Assembly: GCA_041746135.1 (NCBI GenBank)
Contig: JBGTHQ010000032.1
Location: forward strand, 130,470-194,469
Direction of reading: 5' to 3'
Length of the DNA stretch: 64,000 nt
Source of the DNA: Alg239-R122 sp041746135
Lineage (GTDB): Bacteria; Pseudomonadota; Alphaproteobacteria; Sphingomonadales; Sphingomonadaceae
A model generated the notes under the pieces. It saw nothing but the letters and a program-made list of their open reading frames with translations, did not search any database and was not told the origin of the DNA. Position 1 is the stretch's first letter; each line of letters opens with the position of its first letter. The position numbers and the translations under genes were made by a program. This document shows, piece after piece, positions 55,721 through 63,867 of this stretch.

Positions 55721-58068
55721 GGCAGCACCACAGTCACGACCGTACCTTCACCCGGCTCGGACAAAATGTAGAGCTGGCCGCCGTGCGCTTCGACAAGCTG
55801 CTTGGCGAGTGGCAATCCCAGGCCGCCTGCAGGGCTATCGTCCTTACTGTTTTCGCCGCGCTGCGAACGTCCAAAACCGTCCAGTACGCGTGCTACAGTG
55901 CGCGCGTCCATGCCGGGACCGTTATCTGACACGATAATCTGCGTATGTTTCCCTTTGAGGCTGGCGTGCAGCAATATGCGACCTTTTTTCGGGGTATAGG
56001 CGATGGCATTGTCCAATATATGCCCGATCGCTTGCCCCAGCCTTTTGGCATCACCTCGGAGGATTCCGACCTTTTCACCGATCTGAATATCCAGATCCTG
56101 CGTTTTTGCCTTCGCGGCCTTGCGGCGGCTTTCCGCTAGCTCGTTCAGCATTGTCCGCAAATCGATGTCGGCTTCGGCTATCGGCAATGCGCCGGCCTCG
56201 CTCTGACTGAGGTCGAGTACGTTTTCGATCTGTCCGCTTAACCGTGCGACAGATTCCAGTATAGCGGCAACATACTCGTCCGCCTGCGCGGAAAGCGGCC
56301 CGGCAATTCCGCCCGCCAGCATTTCGGCAAATCCGCCAATCGATGTCAGCGGCGTTCGGAATTCGTAGCTCATATTTGCCAAGAACTTGCCTTTGATCGC
56401 ATCTGCCTCGACCAAAGCTTCGTTGCGGTCGCGCAGTGCCTGTTCAATGCGCTGACTGTCGGATATGTCGAGCATGGTCAGCATGGCATTACCATCCGGC
56501 AAAGGTATTCCCGCAAATTCGAACGCACGCCCGTCAGCGAGCGTGATGCGACCGCTTTTCTGGTTCCGCTCCAATGTGGCCGCACGAATAATGTCACGCA
56601 ATGCAGAAATTTGCGCCGGCTTTTTCAGTGCCGGGGCAAGGATTTTCATCAGATTATCGACACGCGGATGTGCGGCCAATGCGCTTTCTTCGATCCCCCA
56701 TAATTTGCTAAACCTGCGGTTCCACAAATTAAGCCGTCCGTCCGGAGCAAACACAGCCAGCGCTTCGAACAGATTGTCGAACGTGGCGGTTCGTACGCGG
56801 AGCAGCGTATCGCGTGCGCTGGCCAACTGCACCTGTTCGGTCCGGTCCTCGAACAATAGCAACAAGCCGCCATCGGGTGTCGGCTGAGCGATCACGCGCA
56901 GGTGCGTACCGTCTGGCAACAGCCAGTTTTCCTCGCTTGCTTCCGTGGCGTTGAACCAGCGGCTCTTTTCCTCGCGCCATTCGGGGAAATCGCGCACTTC
57001 CGGTATACGCTGCGCTTCGCGCATACGTTCGAGCACCCGGTCGAATTCCGGCGTGTTTGTGACCCACTGAGGACGAAGTGAGAATACGCGCTGGAATGGC
57101 TGGTTACAGAATGTCATCGCTTTATTGACATCGAACTGGGCCACGCCTGCTGACATATTGTCGAGCATGTCGCGTTGCGCGTGCCGGAAACGGCGAAAAT
57201 CCGCTTTGACGCTTTCCAGTTCCTGAATGTTGATCGCATATCCGGCAATGCCCGTTTCGCCGAGCGGAATGTCGACAACGCACATGACCTGTCGCTTGCC
57301 ATCAATCGTTGTGGCAACTGTGCGTTCAATCATTTGCTTCTCTTCCTGCGCACGCGCGGCGACTGCGGCAGGTGTGAGCCCATCGACGGATTCGATTAGT
57401 TCGAGATTCTGGGCTATGACTTCGTCGGCGTTTGCCGCATCGACAGCCCGTACGTACGCACTGTTGACGAGCGTGATGCGAAGGTCTTCATCGCGGTGCC
57501 ACATCGGCATGGGAGCCGATTCGATCAACGCGGACAGCGCGGAAAATGCCTTTTCCGCCTGAGCCAGACCTTGCTCCAGCCGGTCGATATGGTTCTGGCT
57601 GTCGGTAAAGTCAAAAATCCACAGCAGCGCCGCACCGACCGGTGATAATTGCGGATCAGCCTGATGACCGTAAATATGCAGGCTGCTGGCGGAGCCAGGG
57701 ATTCGCAAGCTGGCGTGAAACGGCCGTGCGGTTTTCTGTACCGCCGTTACATGCGTTTGTATTCTCGCCAGGTCTTCAGCGCACCAGCCGCGGCCATCCT
57801 GAACAAGTTCGGAAAAATAGGAAGGCAGAGTGTCGAGACTGAACCATCTGGCAAGCCGTTCCGGACCCTCGACCCGTCCATCGCTGCGTACCAGCAGCGG
57901 CAAGGCAGGCGCTTCATCGAGCATTTTGCCAAGCCGCCGCGATGATCGCAGCGTTGCCCGCGCGCGCCGCCGCATCGACAGGCCTGTACTGATCGCCCAT
58001 ACGCTGCCAGTTACCCAAGCGGCAAGCAACAGCGCGAGCAGGAATACCGCCGAATCGCTCAAAACCAT
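55717..58068 (-). CDS. divL: DivL-type PAS sensor protein with tyrosine in place of the H-box histidine
   Basis: This is a 783-residue membrane-anchored kinase-like protein. It has an N-terminal helix (VFLLALLLAAWVTGSVWAIS), several PAS-like regions (about 50-160, 180-290, 300-415, 425-540), a dimerisation helix and an ATPase domain. The H-box reads ANMSYEFRTPLTSIGGF: Tyr 568 stands where the phospho-acceptor His should be, as in Caulobacter DivL, and the length is near DivL's 769. The N box (HILDNAIAYTP), G1 (SDNGPGM) and G2 (AGGLGLPLAKQLVEAHGG) are intact. DivL regulates CckA/CtrA signalling at the cell pole. It shares ATGA-type overlap with tsaE. Confidence 0.88.
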   Translation of the reverse strand: MVLSDSAVFLLALLLAAWVTGSVWAISTGLSMRRRARATLRSSRRLGKMLDEAPALPLLVRSDGRVEGPERLARWFSLDTLPSYFSELVQDGRGWCAEDLARIQTHVTAVQKTARPFHASLRIPGSASSLHIYGHQADPQLSPVGAALLWIFDFTDSQNHIDRLEQGLAQAEKAFSALSALIESAPMPMWHRDEDLRITLVNSAYVRAVDAANADEVIAQNLELIESVDGLTPAAVAARAQEEKQMIERTVATTIDGKRQVMCVVDIPLGETGIAGYAINIQELESVKADFRRFRHAQRDMLDNMSAGVAQFDVNKAMTFCNQPFQRVFSLRPQWVTNTPEFDRVLERMREAQRIPEVRDFPEWREEKSRWFNATEASEENWLLPDGTHLRVIAQPTPDGGLLLLFEDRTEQVQLASARDTLLRVRTATFDNLFEALAVFAPDGRLNLWNRRFSKLWGIEESALAAHPRVDNLMKILAPALKKPAQISALRDIIRAATLERNQKSGRITLADGRAFEFAGIPLPDGNAMLTMLDISDSQRIEQALRDRNEALVEADAIKGKFLANMSYEFRTPLTSIGGFAEMLAGGIAGPLSAQADEYVAAILESVARLSGQIENVLDLSQSEAGALPIAEADIDLRTMLNELAESRRKAAKAKTQDLDIQIGEKVGILRGDAKRLGQAIGHILDNAIAYTPKKGRILLHASLKGKHTQIIVSDNGPGMDARTVARVLDGFGRSQRGENSKDDSPAGGLGLPLAKQLVEAHGGQLYILSEPGEGTVVTVVLP

Positions 58069-58142
58069 ATCGGCTGGGCCTGTAATGTAATCTTGCCTGT
58101 CATCGTCCCGGCTACGCTAATGCAGCGCTGGCCTGACGCCAA

Positions 58143-58177
58143 CAAAAAAAGGGCTCGCGGGATCGCTCCCGCAGGCC
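58143..58177 (-). terminator. Strong intrinsic terminator of ahcY
   Basis: Read on the minus strand: GGC-CT-GCGGGA, loop GCGA, TCCCGC-GA-GCC followed by CTTTTTTT. It lies 23 bases after the ahcY stop and about 75 bases before the divL start, so ahcY and divL are separate transcription units. Confidence 0.9.
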
Positions 58178-58200
58178 TTGTCGACAGGAATGATATTTCC

Positions 58201-59601
58201 TTAGTATCGGTACTGGTCGGTCTTATACGGTCCTGCAACCGGAATATCGATATATTCGGACTGTTCCTTGGACAGTTCGGTCAATTTCACGCCAAGCTTA
58301 TCGAGATGCAGACGTGCCACTTTTTCATCCAGGTGCTTTGGCAATACATACACCTGATTTTCATACTGGTCGTTGCGCAGATGCAGTTCGATTTGCGCCA
58401 GTACCTGGTTCGTAAAACTCGCCGACATTACAAAGCTGGGATGGCCAGTCGCATTGCCCAGGTTGAGCAGTCGGCCCTGCGACAACAGGATCATCCGCTT
58501 GCCATCGGCAAATTCGTACATATCGACCTGCGGCTTGATCTCTATGGTTTTGAGGTTGGCCAATGCACCAACTTGTATTTCATTGTCGAAATGGCCGATA
58601 TTGCCAACAATCGCCATGTCTTTCATCGCCCGCATATGGTCGATGGTAATGACATCCTTATTCCCTGTCGTCGTAATGAAGATATCGGCGGTCGGCGCGA
58701 CGTCTTCCAGACGCTGTACCGAAAATCCATCCATTGCCGCCTGCAGCGCACAGATCGGATCTATTTCGGTCACGATCACGCGCGCGCCCGCGCCTTTCAG
58801 CGAAGCAGCGGAACCCTTGCCGACATCGCCATAGCCACAAACGACCGCAACCTTGCCTGCCATCATGACGTCGGTGCCGCGGCGAATTCCATCAACCAGA
58901 GATTCCTTGCATCCATATTTATTGTCGAATTTCGACTTGGTCACACTGTCATTGACGTTGATCGCCGGGAATGGAAGCTGGCCTTTTTTGGCAAGATCGT
59001 ATAGGCGATGCACGCCAGTGGTCGTCTCTTCGGATACGCCCTTGATCGCCTTGACCGTATTGGTGAGGTAACCGGGTGATTTTTCCAGCCGGTCTTTAAG
59101 GACCTTCGCAAAAGCTTCTTCTTCCTCATTGGAAGGAGTAAACAGTTTTTCGCCAGCTTCGACACGGGCACCCCAAAGCGCAAACATTGTGGCATCGCCG
59201 CCGTCATCGAGGATAAGATTGCACGTCGTGCCATCTTCGGCGCCCCAATCGAAAATCCGGTCGACATATTCCCAGTATTCTTGCAGCGTTTCGCCTTTAA
59301 TAGCAAAAACGGGAATGCCCTGATCCGCAATTGCGGCGGCGGCATGATCCTGCGTCGAATAGATATTGCATGACGCCCAGCGCACTTCGGCTCCAAGTGC
59401 GATCAATGTCTCGATCAAAACGGCTGTCTGGATCGTCATGTGCAGCGAACCGACGATCTTCGCACCCTTTAGCGGCTGTTCCTTGCCGAATTCCTCCCGC
59501 AGCGCCATCAGACCCGGCATTTCGGTTTCGGCGATGGCGATTTCATTACGACCATATTCGGCAAGCGAAATGTCTTTTACGATATAATCTTGTTGTGACA
59601 T
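58201..59601 (-). CDS. ahcY: Adenosylhomocysteinase
   Basis: This NAD-dependent enzyme splits S-adenosylhomocysteine to homocysteine and adenosine, removing the product inhibitor of methyltransferases. The 466-residue protein has the catalytic N-terminus (EMPGLMALREEFGKEQPLKG), the Rossmann motif VVCGYGDVGKGSAASLKGAG, and the tail GPYKTDQYRY. The tail differs slightly from the usual DHYRY ending. The leader upstream holds a hairpin, and further up lies a perfect palindrome, suggesting dedicated regulation. Confidence 0.98.
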   Translation of the reverse strand: MSQQDYIVKDISLAEYGRNEIAIAETEMPGLMALREEFGKEQPLKGAKIVGSLHMTIQTAVLIETLIALGAEVRWASCNIYSTQDHAAAAIADQGIPVFAIKGETLQEYWEYVDRIFDWGAEDGTTCNLILDDGGDATMFALWGARVEAGEKLFTPSNEEEEAFAKVLKDRLEKSPGYLTNTVKAIKGVSEETTTGVHRLYDLAKKGQLPFPAINVNDSVTKSKFDNKYGCKESLVDGIRRGTDVMMAGKVAVVCGYGDVGKGSAASLKGAGARVIVTEIDPICALQAAMDGFSVQRLEDVAPTADIFITTTGNKDVITIDHMRAMKDMAIVGNIGHFDNEIQVGALANLKTIEIKPQVDMYEFADGKRMILLSQGRLLNLGNATGHPSFVMSASFTNQVLAQIELHLRNDQYENQVYVLPKHLDEKVARLHLDKLGVKLTELSKEQSEYIDIPVAGPYKTDQYRY

Positions 59602-59628
59602 AATGGGCTGTCTCCATGAAAGCTATAT

Positions 59629-59659
59629 TTGGCATGAAAGGCCTTTTGCCTGCATGCAA
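59629..59659 (-). promoter_or_regulatory. Hairpin in the ahcY leader
   Basis: On the minus strand TTGCATG-C-AGGC, loop AAAAG, GCCT-TT-CATGCCAA forms a two-part stem with one unpaired G. It lies 28 bases before the ahcY start. There is no T-run, so a terminator is unlikely; it may be a leader stabiliser or protein/RNA target. It does not match an SAH or SAM riboswitch that I can recognise. Confidence 0.45.
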
Positions 59660-59714
59660 TTGGCGTCTCCATACCGAAGCGCTCAGCTACAATCAAATGG
59701 AAACAAGCGGCAGA

Positions 59715-59734
59715 TATAAAGAATTCTTTATATG
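59715..59734. promoter_or_regulatory. Perfect 20-bp palindrome, candidate operator
   Basis: ATATAAAGAATTCTTTATAT is identical on both strands. It lies in the 254-base divergent gap, 114 bases upstream of the ahcY start and 121 bases upstream of the peroxiredoxin start. AT-rich symmetric sites of this size are typical of dimeric helix-turn-helix repressors; ArsR-type regulators of SAH/methionine genes are a plausible reader, but that is an inference. Confidence 0.6.
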
Positions 59735-59855
59735 ACATGGTTTTGTCAGTTTATGACTTTTACCTTCGTGTGCATGGTTGAAAGTAACACAAGCCGTGCC
59801 GAAATAGATCGGGCACGAATACGTGCGCACCGCATTCAGCGAAAGGATAGATCAG

Positions 59856-60332
59856 ATGATTTCCAAAGGCGATAAACTGCCCTCTACCACATTAGTCAAA
59901 AACACGGAAAATGGCCCAGAGCAAGTTTCCAGCGAGGAGTATTTCGCGGGCAAGAAAGTGGCCTTATTCTCCGTGCCGGGGGCGTTCACTCCGACCTGCT
60001 CCGCCAAACATCTGCCCGGCTATGTCGAAAAGGCCGCAGCCTTGAAAGCAAAGGGCATCGATGAAATCGCATGTACTGCAGTCAATGATGCATTTGTCAT
60101 GGGCGCATGGAACGATGCCGCCGGTTCCAGCGATGTCACGATGCTGGCCGACGGCAATGGGGATTTTGCAAAAGCGGTCGGTCTCGAAATGGACGGAAGC
60201 GGTTTTGGCATGGGCACCCGTGGCCAACGTTATTCGATGCTGCTCAACGACGGAGTCGTCGAAGCGCTTTACGTAGAGGCGCCGGGCGATTTCAAGGTCA
60301 GTTCTGCAGAACATATGCTTGAAAATATGTAA
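59856..60332 (+). CDS. Prx5-type peroxiredoxin
   Basis: This 158-residue cytoplasmic thiol peroxidase has the peroxidatic cysteine in VPGAFTPTCSAKHLPGY (residue 48), with a second cysteine at about 73 that could be resolving. NDAFVMGAW and GMGTRGQRYSMLLNDGVV are Prx5 features. The open frame reaches 11 codons upstream, but MISKGDKLP is the family start. It is divergent from ahcY across a regulatory gap and ends at a strong terminator. Confidence 0.93.
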   Translation: MISKGDKLPSTTLVKNTENGPEQVSSEEYFAGKKVALFSVPGAFTPTCSAKHLPGYVEKAAALKAKGIDEIACTAVNDAFVMGAWNDAAGSSDVTMLADGNGDFAKAVGLEMDGSGFGMGTRGQRYSMLLNDGVVEALYVEAPGDFKVSSAEHMLENM

Positions 60333-60353
60333 TCTTCTAGAACAGAACAGAGA

Positions 60354-60390
60354 AAAGCCTGCCGGATAGTGCATCTGGCAGGCTTTCTTG
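60354..60390. terminator. Bidirectional intrinsic terminator between the peroxiredoxin gene and folE
   Basis: AAAGCCTGCC, a 13-base loop, then GGCAGGCTTT, a ten-base-pair perfect stem flanked by A-rich and T-rich runs. It serves the convergent plus-strand peroxiredoxin and minus-strand folE transcripts. Confidence 0.9.
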
Positions 60391-60422
60391 TGTCGGCCTC
60401 GCTTACATAATCTGCATTGTAA

Positions 60423-61037
60423 TCAATAGCCCATGAGCGACATGACTTCCTTGCGGCTTCGCGAGTCGTCGAGGAAGCAGCCGTAAAGTTTGCTGGTGGT
60501 CATTTTTACGCCTTGCGTGCGAACGCCGCGCGCCGTCATGCAACTGTGGCTGGCCTCGATCACCACGGCCACGCCATCGGGTTTTAGGTTTTCGTAAACG
60601 CACTTCGCAACCTCGGCCGTCAGACGTTCCTGCACCTGCAACCGCCGTGCGAACCCGTGCAGCACTCGGGCCAGTTTGGAAATGCCAACGACACGGTCCG
60701 TCGGCATATAGGCGATTGACGCCTTGCCGATGATGGGTGCCATGTGATGTTCGCAGTGGGACTGAAACGGAATATCCTTGAGCAATACCAGCTCGTCATA
60801 TCCGCCCACTTCCTCAAATGTACGGCGCAGATGGGTTGCCGGATCTTCTTCATATCCCTGGCAATATTCCTTCCAGGCGCGCGCGACGCGTGTCGGCGTA
60901 TCGAGCAAACCTTCGCGTTCGGGATCGTCTCCGGACCACTTTATAAGAGTGCGTATCGCTTCCTGCACTTCTTCTGGAACGGGAAGTTTGGTGGCATGCC
61001 CCAAACGGGTATCATCGTCTATTTCATCCGGTCGCAT
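60423..61037 (-). CDS. folE: GTP cyclohydrolase I
   Basis: This enzyme converts GTP to dihydroneopterin triphosphate, the first step of folate synthesis. The 204-residue protein has the zinc/active-site motifs FQSHCEHHMAPIIGKASIAY and QERLTAEVAKCVYE, and SHSCMTARGV near the end. AAGGGG just before the ATG at 61035-61037 favours this start over one five codons upstream. It lies alone, next to tRNA-Arg. Confidence 0.96.
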   Translation of the reverse strand: MRPDEIDDDTRLGHATKLPVPEEVQEAIRTLIKWSGDDPEREGLLDTPTRVARAWKEYCQGYEEDPATHLRRTFEEVGGYDELVLLKDIPFQSHCEHHMAPIIGKASIAYMPTDRVVGISKLARVLHGFARRLQVQERLTAEVAKCVYENLKPDGVAVVIEASHSCMTARGVRTQGVKMTTSKLYGCFLDDSRSRKEVMSLMGY

Positions 61038-61180
61038 ATTAGCCCCTTGCATGTGTGTGCATAAGATAGGTTGGCATTATATCCGGCACAAGACAGCTAA
61101 AGGAATTCGCTTGTCGCCCGTGCACAGGATGCGTCTGAAACTTCACACGCAATAACCGAAAATTTATGATGAAAGAAAGG

Positions 61181-61257
61181 TGGTGCGCCCGGAGCGATTC
61201 GAACGCCCGGCCCCCAGATTCGTAGTCTGGTGCTCTATCCAGCTGAGCTACGGGCGC
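61181..61257 (-). tRNA. tRNA-Arg (ACG)
   Basis: The minus strand reads GCGCCCGTAGCTCAGCTGGA ... CGGGCGCACCA. The anticodon stem CCAGA/TCTGG encloses CTACGAA, anticodon ACG, expected to be modified to inosine. CCA is encoded. Confidence 0.97.
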
Positions 61258-61340
61258 TAGGCGTTCGCAAATAGAGCGGGCTGTTTGATAAGGCAACCCC
61301 TGTTCGGCCCGATACTTAAAAATTTCACGATATCGTTTGT

Positions 61341-61733
61341 TTAGAGCAGATGTTGAAGTGCCGTGACCAGGGGCCTGTCAGCGGGAGGCATATCAAAACC
61401 GCCAAGCTCGTTCAAATCGGCCCAGCATAATTTTGTTGCATGCAAAGGCTGGGGCTTTTCCTCCCACTTTCGGCACACATATAATAGCAGGAGCAGATGC
61501 TTCGAACCGAGAGCTTCGCTGGCAAAACTCGCAGGAGTAAGATTTGCGGGCGTCACAAAGATTCCAAGTTCTTCTTTCAACTCACGAACCAGAGCAACTT
61601 CCGGCGTTTCCCCCGGTTCGATTTTGCCACCGGGAAACTCCCACAAACCAGGCATTGATCGATCGCCCGGCCTTTTTTGCAGAAGGATTTTCCCTTGGGG
61701 GTTTACAAGGGCGGCAGCGACCACGTTCAACAT
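61341..61733 (-). CDS. mutT: Nudix hydrolase MutT (8-oxo-dGTP diphosphatase type)
   Basis: This 130-residue enzyme removes oxidised nucleotides from the precursor pool. The Nudix box is complete: GGKIEPGETPEVALVRELKE then ELGI, preceded by KRPGDRSMPGLWEFP, as in MutT. ATG 61731-61733 (MLNVVAAALVN) is the most natural start; a TTG six codons upstream is possible. A role in 8-oxo-dGTP cleanup is inferred from the MutT-like N-terminal half. Confidence 0.9.
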   Translation of the reverse strand: MLNVVAAALVNPQGKILLQKRPGDRSMPGLWEFPGGKIEPGETPEVALVRELKEELGIFVTPANLTPASFASEALGSKHLLLLLYVCRKWEEKPQPLHATKLCWADLNELGGFDMPPADRPLVTALQHLL

Positions 61734-61828
61734 TGTCGGATTACTTTCCAATTTATTGGACGCTGGTAACTTTTTGTTAAAATCATTTTGCGAAAATCTC
61801 TCTGTCGAAAGTAATGGGGCAGGAATTC

Positions 61829-61999
61829 ATGTTCATGAAATTTAAAAAGCTGATGGTCTGTAAACATGGCGCCACAGCAATTGAATATGGCCTGATCGCA
61901 AGTCTTGTCGTTGTCGCATGTATGGCAGCGATCGGAGGTTTCGGCAATAATGTTGGGGGTATGTGGAATTATGTGCAGGACGAAGTTGTCCAGGACTGA
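61829..61999 (+). CDS. Flp-type pilin (first copy)
   Basis: This 56-residue protein has a short basic leader (MFMKFKKLMVCKHG) and the pilin signature ATAIEYGLIASLVVVACMAA, cut after the glycine by a prepilin peptidase in this family. The Glu at position +5 of the mature part and the adjacent Tyr are present. AGGA lies about six bases before this ATG; a start five codons upstream is possible. No tad/cpa assembly genes are in the window. A second copy follows. Confidence 0.9.
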   Translation: MFMKFKKLMVCKHGATAIEYGLIASLVVVACMAAIGGFGNNVGGMWNYVQDEVVQD

Positions 62000-62113
62000 G
62001 GTTTATGGAGATTAAACAATTCGTAAGACTTTTCCCATATTTCTTTTTTTGCTGCTTTCAAATTCACGCGTTTGCAGCCGGGTAATGAAGAGTGAAACTC
62101 AAGGAGACCAAAA

Positions 62114-62284
62114 ATGAAATTCGTAAAAACCATTTTCGCCGACAAAAAAGGCGCGACCGCTATTGAATACGGCCTGATCGCCGCCCTGATCGCAGTTGCA
62201 GCTATCACTGCCATGGGTACATTGGGCAATCAGCTCAACACCACTTTTGGTAAAGTTTCCACGGAAATGGCAAAAAAGAACTAA
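62114..62284 (+). CDS. Flp-type pilin (second copy)
   Basis: This 56-residue pilin was found by reading the gap after the first copy. It runs MKFVKTIFADKKG then ATAIEYGLIAALIAVAAITA, with mature residues ending STEMAKKN. AAGGAGA precedes the ATG by about seven bases, an excellent ribosome site. It differs clearly from the first copy in the tail (NQLNTTFGKVS versus WNYVQDEVVQD), so the pair is old. It ends in a strong terminator. Confidence 0.93.
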   Translation: MKFVKTIFADKKGATAIEYGLIAALIAVAAITAMGTLGNQLNTTFGKVSTEMAKKN

Positions 62285-62313
62285 CTATCTGAATACTATT
62301 TTCAGGTGAATCA

Positions 62314-62346
62314 AAAAGGCGGCAGAGAAATCTGCCGCCTTTTTTA
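62314..62346 (+). terminator. Intrinsic terminator after the pilin genes
   Basis: AAAGGCGGCAGA, a short loop, TCTGCCGCCTTT followed by TTTT. It also lies 25 bases after the stop of the convergent minus-strand protease gene and could act both ways. Confidence 0.92.
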
Positions 62347-62370
62347 GATTCTGCGCGAAATTCCAAGGTT

Positions 62371-63867
62371 TTAATATGTTACAATCTTAACGCGCTGTCC
62401 GGGTTGCAAAGTCGACCGGCTAGACAAGCCATTCAGCGCCAGAAAACGTTCAGTTTGCAAATTGGTATAATCCATCCTGCGAGCCAGTTCGGCAATCGTA
62501 TCGCCCGATCTTACGGTAACCACATCGATTTTACGCGGTCTGATCTGTGCCACCTCATTGGCCGTAATCCGGCGCAGACTTTGAAACATATTGGCAAATA
62601 TATTGCTTTGTCCGGCAGGGGCGATTGCTAAAAAGTGGTAAGCCTGACTGTTCGAAAATTCGTAAGCGAAAACAGTCACGTCGATTTGGCTTTGCCCATT
62701 ATTAACGCGCGCCGTAGCATAAGAAGCCGGAAGGCCGTTAACGGTCGTATTCTGAATCGAACCGTAATCGATGCGAGTGTCGCCCCCCAGTTTCCGGAAC
62801 ACCGAATCAATATAATTGCCCATATTTCCGGAATAGGCGGCAGTCGAAAACTGGGCCTTGCCGCTCTGCCCGTTAATGGTCACGGCCGTGGTGCCATTTT
62901 GCATGCCAAAACCGCTAGGAGCCATAAATGTCAGACGCAAATCCGGATGGCTGAAAGTACGGCCATCGATAATTCCCTGTTTCGGGTCGTCGCCATACAG
63001 CATTCCGTCCACTTGGTTGAGGAAAACTTCGCGGTTGCGCACGCCTGTGGCATTAGCTCCAGCATTTCGCAAGGCGCGGGTCACACGCGCGGCGGGATCG
63101 GGATGGGTACTCGCCCAGGTTGGCACATTCGCGTTGGCCTGACCTGCCGCCCGCGCGTCAATAGCACTTTGCGCCGCTAGCGAAGCGAGCATCGATGAAA
63201 GTGCCGTGGGATCATAGCCAGCGGAGCGCAGATACCGGATGCCCAGATCGTCTGCTTCCGTTTCCTGGCTGCGTGAATATTTGAGGGTAAGCAGCTGACT
63301 GCCCGTGCCGAAAATCTGTTGGCCCAACTGGCCAAGCTGCGAGTCGCCCAGCAACACCGCAGACGCGATTTGACCCAAAGCGCCAAAGATGCTGTTGCGC
63401 TGCGCCGCTTTCTGACGTTTCTGAGAATGGCGCGCGGCAACGTGCCCAACTTCATGACCCATGACACCGGCAAGTTCGGCTTCGTCATTCATAAGCGCGA
63501 GCAATTGGCGCGTGGTATATACGTAACCTCCTGGAATCGCAAAAGCGTTGTTCACCGGTGAATTCAGCAAAGTTACGGTAAAGTCACTGCGGGCATTGCC
63601 CAGTCCGGATTGTACGGCGATATTCTTGCCGACCGTTTCAACATAAGTTGCTTGGGGAGAATCGTAACGCCCGCCAAATTGCTCAAGCAACTGGGGATGA
63701 TATTCCGAACCTATTCTCTTTTCTTCGGCGGTGATGGCGCGGGCTTCTCCGCCTCGCGCAGTTGCCGCTGAAGACGATCCGAAACCGTCCGATGCACCTG
63801 CAGCCGAGCATGCTGATAAAGCCAAGGCGGAAACCGCTGCAAGTCCGAGTGATGCTTTAATTGACAT
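62371..63867 (-). CDS. M48 family zinc metalloprotease lipoprotein with LysM domain
   Basis: This 498-residue exported lipoprotein has a signal peptide ending in a lipobox, LSAC (Cys 20). The M48 catalytic motif is GVMGHEVGHVAARHSQ with the distal zinc ligand in RSQETEADDLGIRYL. A middle beta-rich domain follows (about residues 300-440), and the C-terminus is a LysM domain (VTVRSGDTIAELARRMDYTN, TLQPGQRVKIV) that should bind peptidoglycan. Related BepA/YfgC-type proteases act on outer-membrane assembly. AGGAG precedes the ATG. Confidence 0.93.
   Translation of the reverse strand: MSIKASLGLAAVSALALSACSAAGASDGFGSSSAATARGGEARAITAEEKRIGSEYHPQLLEQFGGRYDSPQATYVETVGKNIAVQSGLGNARSDFTVTLLNSPVNNAFAIPGGYVYTTRQLLALMNDEAELAGVMGHEVGHVAARHSQKRQKAAQRNSIFGALGQIASAVLLGDSQLGQLGQQIFGTGSQLLTLKYSRSQETEADDLGIRYLRSAGYDPTALSSMLASLAAQSAIDARAAGQANANVPTWASTHPDPAARVTRALRNAGANATGVRNREVFLNQVDGMLYGDDPKQGIIDGRTFSHPDLRLTFMAPSGFGMQNGTTAVTINGQSGKAQFSTAAYSGNMGNYIDSVFRKLGGDTRIDYGSIQNTTVNGLPASYATARVNNGQSQIDVTVFAYEFSNSQAYHFLAIAPAGQSNIFANMFQSLRRITANEVAQIRPRKIDVVTVRSGDTIAELARRMDYTNLQTERFLALNGLSSRSTLQPGQRVKIVTY

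Noticed and set aside
59602..59710. SAH or SAM riboswitch in the ahcY leader
   Set aside because: The position is right, but I could not match the conserved core or pseudoknot of any SAM or SAH class; only a simple hairpin is evident.
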